Assembly (NCBI GenBank): GCA_956465555.1
Contig: OY101121.1
Coordinates: forward strand, 268,222-332,221
Source of the DNA: Nitzschia sp. pyKryTriq1
Taxonomy: Eukaryota; Bacillariophyta; Bacillariophyceae; Bacillariales; Bacillariaceae
DNA: 64,000 nucleotides
Direction of reading: 5' to 3'
Positions 1 through 10,707 of the stretch are shown here, piece by piece (the stretch's first letter is position 1; the number at the start of each line of letters is the position of its first letter). The notes under the pieces were generated by a model that was given only the letters and a program-made list of their open reading frames with translations, was not told the origin of the DNA and ran no database searches. Made by a program: the position numbers and the translations under genes.

Positions 1-1389
1 GGATGTCACTTGAAGATTGACCATGGGAAAGCGTTTCTTGTCTTCCGGACGAAAGACAGCCTCTTGGAGAGGAACCAATAGCGTAATCGAACCTTCAAAG
101 ACAAAGAACTAGAAGACAACAAGATAGGAAAAGGTGAGCGATACTGTATTCATTTCATTCATATATTCATGGATTGACAACGAAAACGGCTTCATGTCGT
201 TTCTTACACTTGTCCCCACAAATAAAAACCATGTATCGTTGGAGGGGGGTAGTTCTTGGATCCGTTCTAACAAATTCGAGTCGGGATCTTGCAGAGTGAC
301 CATGCACGCAATGCACAAGCAGGACAACAAGCCGTAGGCAATCAGAAAGGTCGCCAGGATATTTGTGGGTGTCAGTTTGCGAATATCTCGAATCCATGAG
401 AGAGGAACTTCAATGGCAATCATGAGTATCAAAAAGACCACCTTGTTCACATGGACTCCAAAGAGGGCATGGACACTTTCCACCAAGTTTGGGGGAACAA
501 AAATGAAATAAGTCAAGCAGACACCAAACTGCATGGCAGCAATCCCAAATTGTACAAAGACGGCCCAACTACCAAAGGCTCTTCGAGCCAACTCGGGATA
601 CGTTAGTAAATTCGGTGGAGGGGAATGGGGATCAATGGGACCCGCTGATGATGATGCAGAAGGAACGGATCCATAATTTTGTCCCATCTTTTCCGAAGAT
701 TCTGTTTTTGGAATTAAAAAGGCCCGAATTTCTTCCAACTTTTCAATCTTTGCCTTTTCCACCTTCCAGCACTGCAACAATCGAACTGCACTGTAGAGAT
801 ACGATGTCGTCGCTAGAATCATAGACACAATAGCGACCGCATACCCTGCCATGGAGAAACCCCGTGGCAGATACAAGATTGCTGGCCCCACCGTTCCTTT
901 GACCAGTCCAAAGATGGCCGCGGTGAGACTTCCTCCTTCTACCGTGTCTACCATATTTTCTTCCACCTCAATATCCTCATCTTCTCCTTCTTCATCTAGT
1001 GGACCTTGATGAAACAGGGCATCCAACGTTCCATATTGTGGAACTTCTCCTCCTGTACTTCTACGACGTTTCCGACGGGTCAAGGTCCGCAAATGCAAGG
1101 TTCCATGTTCATCGACATGCTCATCGGCTCCCAAGGCACCGACACTGTGCATCCTTGCTGCCTCCAATGTCGAATCATGCAACATGGAGGAAACGGCCGC
1201 TCGGACATTGGTCATGGGATTTCGAGCACGGAGGAGTCCCATACTATGGGCTATCGTTTGCAACCGGCCGGCATCTTCGCCAGCAATATACGTGTGGTGA
1301 GCAGGAGCACCAGCTCCTGCTGATGGATCCAAATTGGAGGTGTTGTCTTCGTCCATGATATTATTATGTTGCGTGACTACTGACTGCAC
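1..1389 (-). CDS. AAAP-family amino-acid transporter (SLC36/AVT3-like), 3' partial
   Basis: Proton-coupled or vacuolar amino-acid transporter of the AAAP superfamily. A low-complexity, acidic cytosolic N-terminus of about 150 residues is followed by membrane segments starting at the family signature (GLVKGTVGPAILYLPRGF). Exon 1 is 1389..208 (394 codons). A 99-nt intron 207..109 (gtaaga...ttctag) is needed: directly after it the minus strand reads FFVFEGSITLLVPLQEAVF, the conserved FEG-plus-LPLQE motif of SLC36/AVT3 proteins, and this exon continues off the left edge. Without splicing the frame stops at 109 with nonsense residues. The start used is the first ATG; a second Met 11 codons on (MDEDNTSN) is an alternative. 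It is divergent from another AAAP gene starting at 1952. Substrate and membrane (plasma versus vacuole) cannot be told from sequence. Confidence 0.88.
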
Positions 1390-1951
1390 GTATTGAAACT
1401 TCTTTGAAATCGAAGATGCTGGGTAGTCTAATAATAACCAAGTGCACTGAATAATGAAGGAGTGGAGATCATAAAAGCAGCAACAACAATCATCACATCA
1501 TCACATACCACAGATATCATATGTCATATTACGCGTATCGTCGTCATCGTCATCGTCATAGCATATTTCTGGTGTCAAAGTGATCGATTATTCTCATCAA
1601 TCAATCATCGGCGGTCCACATTCTCCCATTTCCGACGACGCACACACGTCACTTGGCAACAATTCGTAAGTGAGTCCTGGATACTAGCGACTGGTGCGAA
1701 TCACGAATTGAAAACACATCATCTTCGCGATCTGCGCGCGCGCAGGCGTTCGTTTTTGTTCGAAAGATGATGTGATCTTTTTTCATTCTCGCGAGAGAGC
1801 AGATCTTTTCATGCGTTGCGATGCAGTCTATTTTACTACTCGTAATATAACACCTTTTGTTCTTGGGTCTGTTATTGTCTTGATCTCTCCTGATATTATA
1901 TTACATTGACGTTTGCCGACTTCCTCTATACTGTCGAAGCTGTTGGAAAAA
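1390..1951. promoter_or_regulatory. Shared divergent promoter region between two AAAP transporters
   Basis: 562 nt between two head-to-head start codons. It holds catca/tcgtc microsatellite-like runs near 1490-1560 and a CG-rich alternating stretch (gcgcgcgcgcag) near 1733. No confident TATA box or RNA gene is visible. The arrangement makes shared or coordinated regulation possible, but this is inference from layout only. Confidence 0.4.
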
Positions 1952-3772
1952 ATGATGGGTTCCCTTCCGCTACTAATAGCGGATATCGGAGGAAAGGAGA
2001 CGGTCCGTTATGGAAGCCTTCCTGCGACTACTACTACTACTACTACTGCTACTAGCACTACCAGCGAAGAGGACGAGACGACGACATCAGGGGTTGCCCC
2101 CGAAACCGCCTCCTTATTATTTCTCTCCGGGGAAGGAGCACAAAAAGAAGAAGAGACCCAAGCCACTCATCAAATACTGGAAGATGTGCATGCCAAATTT
2201 TCTCCCCAATGTGTATTTGAATCCGAATCCTGGGGGACTGGAACTGCTACGATCACCAATGAGATTTTGAATCTTGTCAAGAATATTGTCGGGAGTGGAG
2301 GACTTTCCCTACCTGCAGGAATTGCCGCCTTTGGTAATCATCCAACTGCTATCCTTCCTGCTATTTGTGTGATTGGGGTCATGGGAATACTCAACGCGTA
2401 TTCCTTTTCGCTGTTGGGAAGAGTTTGTTCCGTGACCAAGTCCAAGACGTATCAAGACGCCTGGGATCGAACCGTAGGGAGACGATTTTCCGAAAAATAC
2501 AATGTTGTTTGGGTAGGATTGGTCGTGACGGGCAAGGCAATTCTGGGATGTTGGTCGTTTAGTATTGTCATTGCATCGACCTGTCAGCCACTTCTCAAGA
2601 TACTCGTACCGGTACTGCTGGGGGGATCACCACACTACAACTACTTGGCGACAACTATGAGTAAAAGCGAGGTACTCTTGGGGATTACAATTCTGGTGCT
2701 TCTTCCGCTTTGTTTGCTCGAGAAACTCTCATCGTTGGCCTTTTTTAGTATTATTGGTCAACTCGGGACGCTCGTGACGACATTGACAATGGTATTGCGA
2801 TACTTTGATGGGACGTACCGACCCGGGGGCAAGTTTTATGCGGTACGTATATTGTAGCACTGATGATAAGAGCATGATTCTGATACCCGAGCGCCGTCCT
2901 CCTAACCGTATCATATCATGATGATGATGTGTTGTACTGTAGGACGTTTTGCCAGAGCACTTGCCATCATTTGGCAACAAGGGAGCCTTGTCCTTTTTCT
3001 CTCCACAAGCCTTGATTTTGGTCAGCATTCTTTCTACAGGATATATTGCCCATTACAACGGTGCGTAGTGCATGCTAGTTGCACCAGTGTTTGATGCGGG
3101 AGGAGGAATCTTTCCAGAACGAGTATCAGTGCAAGTAATTCTCACCTCTTCACTCCATTTCACCACCACGCATGGACATCATCAGCACCCAAATTCTACT
3201 TTGAACTAAAAGATCACACGACTGGCAAATTCAATATCGTGGTCAATGCCAGTTTTATCTTGGCGGCCATTACCTACATGTGTATAAGTTCCCTCGGATT
3301 CTTGACCTTTGGAGCAAACTCGGCAGGATTCATTTTGGACAACTACTCGTATCGCGATCCACTTGCTACCTTGTCTCGATTTGGAGTGGCACTGTCTGTC
3401 ATTTTTGCCTATCCTCTATTGTTTCAAGGAGGACGGGATGGTCTCTGGGACTTGTTGGGACTATCATCAACATCCAACAACAACGCTTTGGCACGGCGGA
3501 TAACTACGATTCTGTTGTTGGCCACGGTGACATGGCTCGCTATTTTTGTCAATGATTTGACCTTTGTCCTCAGTTTTGGTGGGGCGACTCTTTCTTCGGC
3601 AATCATTTACATTTTCCCACCCCTCATGTTTCAAAGTCTAGTCTTGAACTGTACTTGCGTACGAACGTATAGGACGAACTGGGAAGTTAAAGAGAGCCAA
3701 ATCATGATGTGGGTGGGTGGTCTACTTGGCGTTTGTGGCGCTGTAGTCACCGTAATTCGAACATTCTTTTAG
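1952..3772 (+). CDS. AAAP-family amino-acid transporter (SLC38/AVT6-like), three exons
   Basis: Sodium- or proton-coupled neutral amino-acid transporter type. Exons 1952..2842, 2943..3060 and 3186..3772; introns gtacgt...tgtag and gtgcgt...tcag join in frame to give about 531 residues. The reconstructed junctions are convincing: exon 2 begins DVLPEHLPSFGNKGALSF and the exon 2/3 junction gives HYNAPKFYFELKD, a conserved stretch of SLC38 proteins. The N-terminal third is Thr-rich low complexity; membrane segments start at NLVKNIVGSGGLSLPAGIAAF (about residue 105), the canonical AAAP TM1 motif. Start chosen at the first ATG of the tandem ATGATG (1952/1955); upstream in-frame sequence opens only with TTG. 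It is the second AAAP member in tandem divergence, but the two proteins are from different AAAP branches, so this is not a recent duplication. Confidence 0.9.
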
Positions 3773-3773
3773 A

Positions 3774-3840
3774 TGAGCGAGCGAGCGAGCGAGCGAGCGA
3801 GCGAGCGAGCGAGAAAGAGAGAAAGAGAGAGCGAGAGAGT
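3774..3840. repeat. (GAGC)n / (GAAA)n microsatellite
   Basis: About nine GAGC units grading into gaga/gaaa, immediately after the stop codon of the upstream transporter and inside the 3' space between two convergent genes. Confidence 0.95.
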
Positions 3841-3921
3841 TGGAGATTGATAATCCGTGCCCACCCTAGTAGTAGCGTCTACATAAAAAGCTCTAGTAGA
3901 GATGGCCAACGAAATGAAATT

Positions 3922-6900
3922 TCATTCACCCAGGGATACTTCGGTCATGCCTTCCGATAGGAAGGAAATTGCGTCTTCGTCATCATTCTCGTTGCCGCCG
4001 CCGTCGTTGGTGTTGTCCTCGGTTAGATCAAGCTCGGTTATATGAGCAATAGCCGCTTCAAAGGAGGCCAAAAAGTAACCGATCTCTCCAATTCGATTCA
4101 GTCGATCACAGAGAGTCTGCAAGAGTACACACAAGGCGCAGGGTCGTTCCATATCGGCGCGGACGACGCAAAAAATGAAAATAGGCAAAAGGTCGTCGGC
4201 ACCCAAAGGAATCCCACCGCTTCTGGGATGTTCTTGTTCGTACAGTCGAGCAATCTCGCGAGAGGCATCGACAATAGCTCGAAGCTTGACACAGGGCAAC
4301 GTACTCATCCCAACTCCCTTCTTCAATATCGTTGCTACGGATTGCCAATGAGTAGGACTCATCTTATCAGAAGGAATTCGAAACAGGCCCTGGGGGCGTT
4401 TTCGAAGCTCCTTGATCTTGAACTGTACTTCCATATCTTCATGGCGCCATCCATTCACTAGCAATCGGGATACAACGCTTCTCAATGGCACATAGACTTC
4501 AATCTCGACTTGCTCTCGGATCGCCTCTCTCACTAGGCGCTCCCACGCACCACTCGTGGTGGTATCCTCAAAAAGGGAAGCGTGCAAAACCCAATAATAT
4601 TCCTGCTGAGCAATCTGACGCATTTCCGCCTCGCATCCATCCAAAATCAAATCCACCATTTGATCCAGGAAGGATTGAATCCGTTCCAGGTCGTTCTTGG
4701 CCCGCGATTTCAAGGTCGCTTGAAACTCCAACGATTCAATATCTTGGAGTTTGGGACCTCTTGCCCGAGTGGTGTCGACAAAGTCATTGACAATGGCCTT
4801 CATGACATTCAAGAGAAAAATTCGATAGGTATAGCGTTGTAAACTCATTTTGAGCTCTTGACGGACCTGAGCCTTTTCATTGGTCAAGCTAGTGTTCGAG
4901 CCGTTTGGATCGTGGTCAAGAAAGCTTGGACTACCGCCATGAATCTCAATGTCCTTCTCGTTGGTGTTGAGGGTAATGTCATCACCCCAGTCGGTCGCAT
5001 CGGACAAGCCAGCTTCCACGCCCAAAAAGGATTGCACATGAATCGCCATTTCCGCAACCTCTGGTGAGAGCGAGTCGCACGTATAGATCAAACTACAAAG
5101 ATTTCGAAGAAAGTGCTCCAATTGATGAGAGTAGTGCTCACCACCACAACTGCCGCCCCCACTATTGTTGCTGCCGGTCGTGGCATTGGAAGAAGAAGAA
5201 GAATTCCCACCATTTCCCAACCAAAAGAATAATGATGATAGTCCATTTGGAAGAGGATGATGATTTCCAGTCGGTGCCTTTTTTGGAAATTCCCAGTCTC
5301 GTATCCCCATTTCTTTGGGAGCCAAGGCGATGCAGGCCTGTCGTAAATCTTCAAAATCTTGCCAGTATCGAATCGGTGCATACCATTCCTTGGTCGTTTC
5401 GACATCGTAGACCCAAATCGTATAGGCAATACTACTCGTCGTACTGCCGCTTTGTTGTTCATTGGTACCTGCTATTCCCTCAGAGTGCTTGTTGTTTGTC
5501 GTCGTCGTTTCGACAAAGGTATTGACAATACGCGCACAAAGAGCTTTTCGAATATTATAGAGTGGAAGAAATATTTCATTCCAAGAATGATGATGATGAT
5601 GATGATGATGTTGGACTTTGTTGTTGGGAGTAGAAAAGGCCGAAGAAGAATATCGACTGGATGCTTCCGCAGGATAGGATCGGAGGAGCGAACGATGACG
5701 ATGCGGTTCTTTGTATAGTGGGTGGTGGGAATACGGATCCTCCTTCCAACCATCGTCGTCGTCGTCGTCGTCGTCATCATCGTGGGAAACCTGTAATGGC
5801 GTGGAAGGGGCGCCCGGGAGCATCGTGGCTGCTGCTGATTCCAACGTACCATTATTGTTCCTCCGTGGCAGTAATTCATGAGTCGTAGCATCAATGCGTA
5901 AGGAAGAAAAGGTTTCCCATTGTTGGGCTCGAATCATGAATTGATGCAACCGTTTGGTAATTCGTTGTTCATCCACGACACCACGAATCAATCCTCGCTT
6001 CGCCAAGGCACTGGCAAAGGGATGGATATTATTCTTTGTATGATTCCGAGTAGTAGTAGTAGTAGTAGTAGTATTCTGCTGCTGCGGAATCATGGGTCGA
6101 TGATGATCATGATGATGATTCCTCCTATCTCCAAAGATGTGACTCCTAATATTAGGGGAGAAAGACGAAGTAGTCGTCGTGGTAGTGAAGGTAGTCATGG
6201 TTGATGCAGTGGCAATACTCTCACCATCGTGGTGAGGATCGAGAATCATCATCCTGTTATTGTTGTTGTTGTTGTTGTCACCATCGTCTTCCCCGTAATA
6301 ATAGTTGACGTCGACGTCGTCTTCTTCATCGTTCGAATGATCCAACAAGGAGGATTGATTCCGCTTTTGTTTTTGTTCCACCACACCATGGTGGTGTTCC
6401 ATCATCCTCATCGTCCTGCTTTGATCGGCACCACCGGCACCACGACCAACGCCACCACTCCTACGGACCAAATGTAAAACAACTGGATTGGGTGAGGCTT
6501 GGATCGCTCGGACTACTGGTTGCATCATCCTGCTTGCTGCGGAAGACGACGATAAGTTATAGTAGCTGTCCTCATTATGATCATTGTCATTGTCATTGTC
6601 CGATAAAAAGTAAAAGGTCGAACCATTGATTCCCACCAAAATATCTCCTGGTCGGATCCTGTTTTGAGCTGATGATGCGGATGGATCATCATCATCATCA
6701 TCATCATCATTATTTGATTGTAGTAGTTGTTCTTCTTCTCGATGATTTGCTGATGCTGATGCAGCAGCAGTACAAGGATTGTTCCTCTCGGGATGATGAT
6801 GATGATGTTGATGATGAGAGACGAAACCATGGACTCGAACTACTAATTCGTCATCCTCGTCTCCTTGATGATAATGATGATGATCATGATGATCATTCGT

Positions 6901-8190
6901 TGATAGTATTGTCAGTGTCAATCCCAATCCAATTTTTTCCTGGCGAGGAACCGCCACGGTAAAAAAGTAGTCTTCATGATGAGGATGTGGTTGTGGTTGT
7001 TGTGGTTGTTGTGGATGTGTGCTGATCCATAGTAGACTGGTAGATGTAGGAGTGAATGGTACAAGAGTCATGGAATCATCAGCATCATCATCATTGTCAT
7101 TGTTGGGGTAATAGAGTTGTCGTCGCCTGGTGATGGACTGTTGTTGGACCAGAATATACTCTTCCATGGCTCGTTGATGAAGGTCGGAAAGGAATTCGTA
7201 ATGAAGGGATGAGGAGGAGGACGATGATGATGTATTTTCATTATTCCTCGTGCTGGGACGACGATGACGAAGGACTGCCACGGATATGGGAAGTCGTAAA
7301 AAGTCGGGCGGCAATACTGCGACTGGATGATTCCATTCTTCGAGTAACGGGTTGGTGCTGGTGCTGGTGCTGTTGGTGCTGGTGGCAGGTCGTCGTTTCG
7401 TACTTTCGTCCTCGTCCTCGAAGATGAATGGCTTCTTTGTCTTTTTTGTTTCGAAATACATATTCCATATCCGTTGTCCTAATTTGGATTGTGGCTGATG
7501 CTGGTGCTGGTGCGGATGCAGCTGCCGCCGATCTGCACTACTCCTAGAATCGTCATGCTGGTCATGCTCACAACCTTGTTGTTCCTGCTGCTGCTGCTGC
7601 TGCTGTTGTTGATGATGAGTCCTGGTAGTCCTGGTGGTACTACTACTACTACTACTACTACTACTCGCCATATTGCCCTGCTTCATCATCACACGGTGAT
7701 GATGTAATTCTCGAAGAGCTTGGGGAGATTCTTCGGGAAAGATTTGTTTCAACAAGGCAATCGCCGGAGCATCGGCCAAATCCAGGGTCGTATTGGGATT
7801 CAACAATGATATTGAAAGGTCGTCCGTGACGCTGACATTAGATATTGTTGTTGTTGTTGTTCTTGTTGTTGTTGTTGTTCGTGTTGTATCATTCTCCAGT
7901 ATTTCAGAAGAGGCTGCTGATTCTTCGTCTTCTTCTTCTTCTTCTTCTTCGGAACGAAAGGTTCGAGAATGTTCCTTCTTCTCATCACCATCATCATGAG
8001 CATTGTTGTCATCAGAAGATTGATCCAGCGATCCAACAGCATCAGCATCCTCCACCATTTCATCACTTATTGCCGCCGGCGTCTTCCTCATGGAGTGTCC
8101 TTCCAAGACAGCAGAAGCAGCAGCAGAAGCAGCAGAAGCAGCAGCAGCATTCTCCTTTTCGTGATTGTCGCGGCTCATCATTCTATACAA
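3922..8190 (-). CDS. PDZ-PX-VPS9 protein, predicted Rab5-family guanine-nucleotide exchange factor
   Basis: 1,422 residues, single exon. The C-terminus (about 1212-1390) is a VPS9 domain: GADDLLPIFIFCVVRADM and EIGYFLASFEAAIAHI match the GADDLLP...YYLTSLEAAI core that binds Rab5-type GTPases and catalyses GDP release. Residues about 915-1055 fit a PX phosphoinositide-binding domain (YTIWVYDVETTKEWYAPIRYWQDFEDLR... QLEHFLRNLC). Residues about 410-575 form a PDZ-like domain (KIGLGLTLTIL ... RIRPGDILVGING ... VVLHLVRR) split by His/Asp low-complexity insertions. The other half is homopolymer-rich (Asp, His, Asn, Ser, Thr, Gln). Predicted role: endosomal recruitment through PX and activation of Rab5/Rab21-like GTPases. 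Start is the first of MYRMM. PDZ and PX calls are less certain than VPS9. Confidence 0.82.
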   Translation of the reverse strand: MYRMMSRDNHEKENAAAASAASAAASAVLEGHSMRKTPAAISDEMVEDADAVGSLDQSSDDNNAHDDGDEKKEHSRTFRSEEEEEEEDEESAASSEILENDTTRTTTTTRTTTTTISNVSVTDDLSISLLNPNTTLDLADAPAIALLKQIFPEESPQALRELHHHRVMMKQGNMASSSSSSSSSTTRTTRTHHQQQQQQQQQEQQGCEHDQHDDSRSSADRRQLHPHQHQHQPQSKLGQRIWNMYFETKKTKKPFIFEDEDESTKRRPATSTNSTSTSTNPLLEEWNHPVAVLPPDFLRLPISVAVLRHRRPSTRNNENTSSSSSSSSLHYEFLSDLHQRAMEEYILVQQQSITRRRQLYYPNNDNDDDADDSMTLVPFTPTSTSLLWISTHPQQPQQPQPHPHHEDYFFTVAVPRQEKIGLGLTLTILSTNDHHDHHHYHQGDEDDELVVRVHGFVSHHQHHHHHPERNNPCTAAASASANHREEEQLLQSNNDDDDDDDDPSASSAQNRIRPGDILVGINGSTFYFLSDNDNDNDHNEDSYYNLSSSSAASRMMQPVVRAIQASPNPVVLHLVRRSGGVGRGAGGADQSRTMRMMEHHHGVVEQKQKRNQSSLLDHSNDEEDDVDVNYYYGEDDGDNNNNNNNRMMILDPHHDGESIATASTMTTFTTTTTTSSFSPNIRSHIFGDRRNHHHDHHRPMIPQQQNTTTTTTTTRNHTKNNIHPFASALAKRGLIRGVVDEQRITKRLHQFMIRAQQWETFSSLRIDATTHELLPRRNNNGTLESAAATMLPGAPSTPLQVSHDDDDDDDDDDGWKEDPYSHHPLYKEPHRHRSLLRSYPAEASSRYSSSAFSTPNNKVQHHHHHHHHSWNEIFLPLYNIRKALCARIVNTFVETTTTNNKHSEGIAGTNEQQSGSTTSSIAYTIWVYDVETTKEWYAPIRYWQDFEDLRQACIALAPKEMGIRDWEFPKKAPTGNHHPLPNGLSSLFFWLGNGGNSSSSSNATTGSNNSGGGSCGGEHYSHQLEHFLRNLCSLIYTCDSLSPEVAEMAIHVQSFLGVEAGLSDATDWGDDITLNTNEKDIEIHGGSPSFLDHDPNGSNTSLTNEKAQVRQELKMSLQRYTYRIFLLNVMKAIVNDFVDTTRARGPKLQDIESLEFQATLKSRAKNDLERIQSFLDQMVDLILDGCEAEMRQIAQQEYYWVLHASLFEDTTTSGAWERLVREAIREQVEIEVYVPLRSVVSRLLVNGWRHEDMEVQFKIKELRKRPQGLFRIPSDKMSPTHWQSVATILKKGVGMSTLPCVKLRAIVDASREIARLYEQEHPRSGGIPLGADDLLPIFIFCVVRADMERPCALCVLLQTLCDRLNRIGEIGYFLASFEAAIAHITELDLTEDNTNDGGGNENDDEDAISFLSEGMTEVSLGE

Positions 8191-8808
8191 TAGAGCAGCT
8201 CCTCTCTTGTCCTAATAACGAGCAAATGACATGCTTCTGTAATGTCCGTCGGTATTCTTTAGTATGGATGTATTATTATTTGTGCGTGCAGTTTGTACAG
8301 TATGTTCTATTGATCTATACTAAAAATACCGCGTAGAGTATGATGTGATGAGATTGAGATGATTCTTCCCATTGCGCCCACTGTCATTCTTGCGCATGCA
8401 TACAGTATGCGGGCAAGATGCAAGCGCATCTTTTGGGGGGATCGCCACACCAAAAGAGGGAAGTGTCGCTACTACAACTTTGGGGATCTCGGATGGCATG
8501 GGCGGGGGTGATGGCCATTGCGTTACAGTATGGCACGCCGGGCGGCTAGTGAAACACATGGATACGATGCCATCAAACACCTAACGGCAAAACGCACTGT
8601 TTGAACAAAAACGATCACAAATTAACAAATTCTCCTTCCAAAAAATACAGTATTCGTACAGTGGCAATATAATAAATACCATCACAAATCCTTTTCATCT
8701 TCGTCCCCTAGAGAGTAGTCTGCTATAATAACATACTTGGTTGTAGTCTACTTACTCACAGTCGAGATCACAATCATCATCACACGTACTGCTACCACCA
8801 CGAATAAT
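8191..8808. other. Divergent intergenic region
   Basis: 618 nt between divergent start codons (VPS9 protein on minus, NXPE-like protein on plus). No gene seen; ORFs here are short and lack support. An AT-rich patch (gctataataac, near 8721) lies about 90 nt before the downstream ATG and could be promoter sequence, but this is not testable by eye. Confidence 0.4.
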
Positions 8809-10707
8809 ATGACAACAACAACAACAACAAACAGGGATGACCGTCCCTGGTCGTGCTCCTGCTGCTGGCCGTGTACGAGGGGAATTCGCACTATACTTTT
8901 ACTTCATCTTTTAGCCATGGTGGGTTTCTTCATCAACTATGGATTGGAACTCCAAAGTATCAGGAACATCATGCAACCGCAATTACGAGCAAACAGCAGC
9001 TCGCATTCTGGTGCTGCCGCTACTACTAGGAAAGAAGCAGCAGCAGTAGCAGAAAAGGGAGAATTTCAAAACAAGTCCTCGTCAACACCACCATCGCCGT
9101 GTAATAGCAGTGTTGGGGGTGCAGCAGCAGCAGCAGCAGAACCACGACCGACGATTCTGTTACCGGAAACACAAGATGGAAAATTGATCCAAGGTCTCCG
9201 TCGCGACTTGACCAATGCCACATATGAAAAACTTTTTTCTTCGTCTTCCACCGCCTGCTTGCCAACGACCCAAGTACAAATTATCTTCCCGACGAACAAC
9301 AACAACAACAACAACGAAAGATGTAATGATAGTGCTTCCGGAGATGATAATAATGATAATTTTTATTGGGAGCTCCAAACGTTTGATGAATATGGTCATC
9401 CGAAAACAGTGGGTGGGGATGAATTTTATATTACCTACACAGATCAGCGACTCTATGAAAGTCAAATGATCAACAACAACAACAGCACCAGTACTACGAA
9501 AGCATTTCATAAGCTACCATTTACAGCGGCGGCCTGGATTACCGACCTACACAATGGACGATATCGGTTAGAGTTTGAAGAGCCACCGCCACCACAGCCT
9601 CGTCCTCGCCGCATCATTCTCCAGCAGAATGAAACGGGGGCACCAGTATCACCACCACTTGCTGTTGTTGGTGGTGCCGCCGATCGGCGGGAAGAAAGTG
9701 CTGGTATTAGTGGTGGAAACGGCGTCCTGGCTGTCTATTTTCAGTACACATGTCAGATTGGTCGAATGGGACCCCCCTCGAAACAACATTGGAAGACGGG
9801 TGGAAATACGGCCGATATTTGGTACAAGACCAAGAATAAGATGCTACCCATGGCACCTCCCATTCGGCCATTTCAGTACCCTTTATCCATCATCGGACAG
9901 CCCTCTGGTGAAGATGGCCTACCAAAGTACTGGAAGGACAATTTTGACGTCATTGTTCCCGTTGGCGATTCTCTTCTGATGCAGTTTCTAGAGCCCTTAG
10001 GCATTCAATTTCCCAACATTAACCAACATTTGTCCATGGCCAATGTCAAGAACTGGATGAAAGTATTGGATGATAGGATTCGAGAAAAAAAGACGAAATT
10101 TGTACAAGAAGAAAGGATGGCAATCATTACCGATAGCTGTGTTTGGGATATCCTAGACGACGATGTGCCAAACACCACCTTTACAAGAACAACAACAACA
10201 ACTACTGCTACTACTGCCACTTTAGATGGCAACAACAGCAGCAGGGAAGACGAAGAAGAAGAAGAATGGGTAGACCATCGATTGGCAATGGAAGAATATT
10301 TGAGGTACATTACCGAAAAGGTTCCCAAGGCGACTATTTTTTGGAAAAGTTGTACCGGAATGCACATCCAACTACCCGTCCTCCAAGAGGGCAAGCCTGG
10401 AACCAGTCGAGTCAAGTACATGAGTACCTCTCGTGCATGGAGTTTGTATTCCATTCAGAAGGAGGTCATTGAAAAGGAGATTGAGAAGCGTCGGAAGAAA
10501 GAGCAACAAGAAGCCGCAGAAGAAGATGGTTCTTCGTCTCTTCCAAGAACAACAAGAACAAGGACTAAACAGCGACTATTCTTCCTGGACGTATATTCGG
10601 CTTACTATTTATCGCCAAATCGCGCCCAGGAGGGAGATGGACGACACTACATCCCGGATCTTAATCGGGAAGTAGTGTCCTGGTTTGCAACGAATGCATC
10701 ATCATGA
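8809..10707 (+). CDS. NXPE/PC-esterase-like type II membrane protein (filamin-like plus SGNH domain)
   Basis: 632 residues. A short Thr-rich cytosolic tail is followed by one membrane anchor (ILLLHLLAMVGFFINYGL). Residues about 140-290 resemble the filamin/Ig-like domain of NXPE proteins (WELQTFDEYGHPKTVGGDEFY ... AAWITDLHNGRYRLEF). The C-terminal part carries SGNH-esterase hallmarks: PVGDSLLMQF with the candidate nucleophile at Ser388, and DGRHY with Asp610-x-x-His613, the DxxH dyad of PC-esterase/TBL-type enzymes. Likely a Golgi-lumen enzyme that adds or removes an acyl group on a glycan; the reaction is inferred from the fold family only. The first ATG of the frame is at 8809; upstream sequence opens only with TTG. 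Asn, Ser, Thr and Glu runs sit in loops between domains. Confidence 0.65.
   Translation: MTTTTTTNRDDRPWSCSCCWPCTRGIRTILLLHLLAMVGFFINYGLELQSIRNIMQPQLRANSSSHSGAAATTRKEAAAVAEKGEFQNKSSSTPPSPCNSSVGGAAAAAAEPRPTILLPETQDGKLIQGLRRDLTNATYEKLFSSSSTACLPTTQVQIIFPTNNNNNNNERCNDSASGDDNNDNFYWELQTFDEYGHPKTVGGDEFYITYTDQRLYESQMINNNNSTSTTKAFHKLPFTAAAWITDLHNGRYRLEFEEPPPPQPRPRRIILQQNETGAPVSPPLAVVGGAADRREESAGISGGNGVLAVYFQYTCQIGRMGPPSKQHWKTGGNTADIWYKTKNKMLPMAPPIRPFQYPLSIIGQPSGEDGLPKYWKDNFDVIVPVGDSLLMQFLEPLGIQFPNINQHLSMANVKNWMKVLDDRIREKKTKFVQEERMAIITDSCVWDILDDDVPNTTFTRTTTTTTATTATLDGNNSSREDEEEEEWVDHRLAMEEYLRYITEKVPKATIFWKSCTGMHIQLPVLQEGKPGTSRVKYMSTSRAWSLYSIQKEVIEKEIEKRRKKEQQEAAEEDGSSSLPRTTRTRTKQRLFFLDVYSAYYLSPNRAQEGDGRHYIPDLNREVVSWFATNASS

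Noticed and set aside
1733-1745. gcgcgcgcgc as a Z-DNA regulatory element
   Set aside because: Too short to support a claim.
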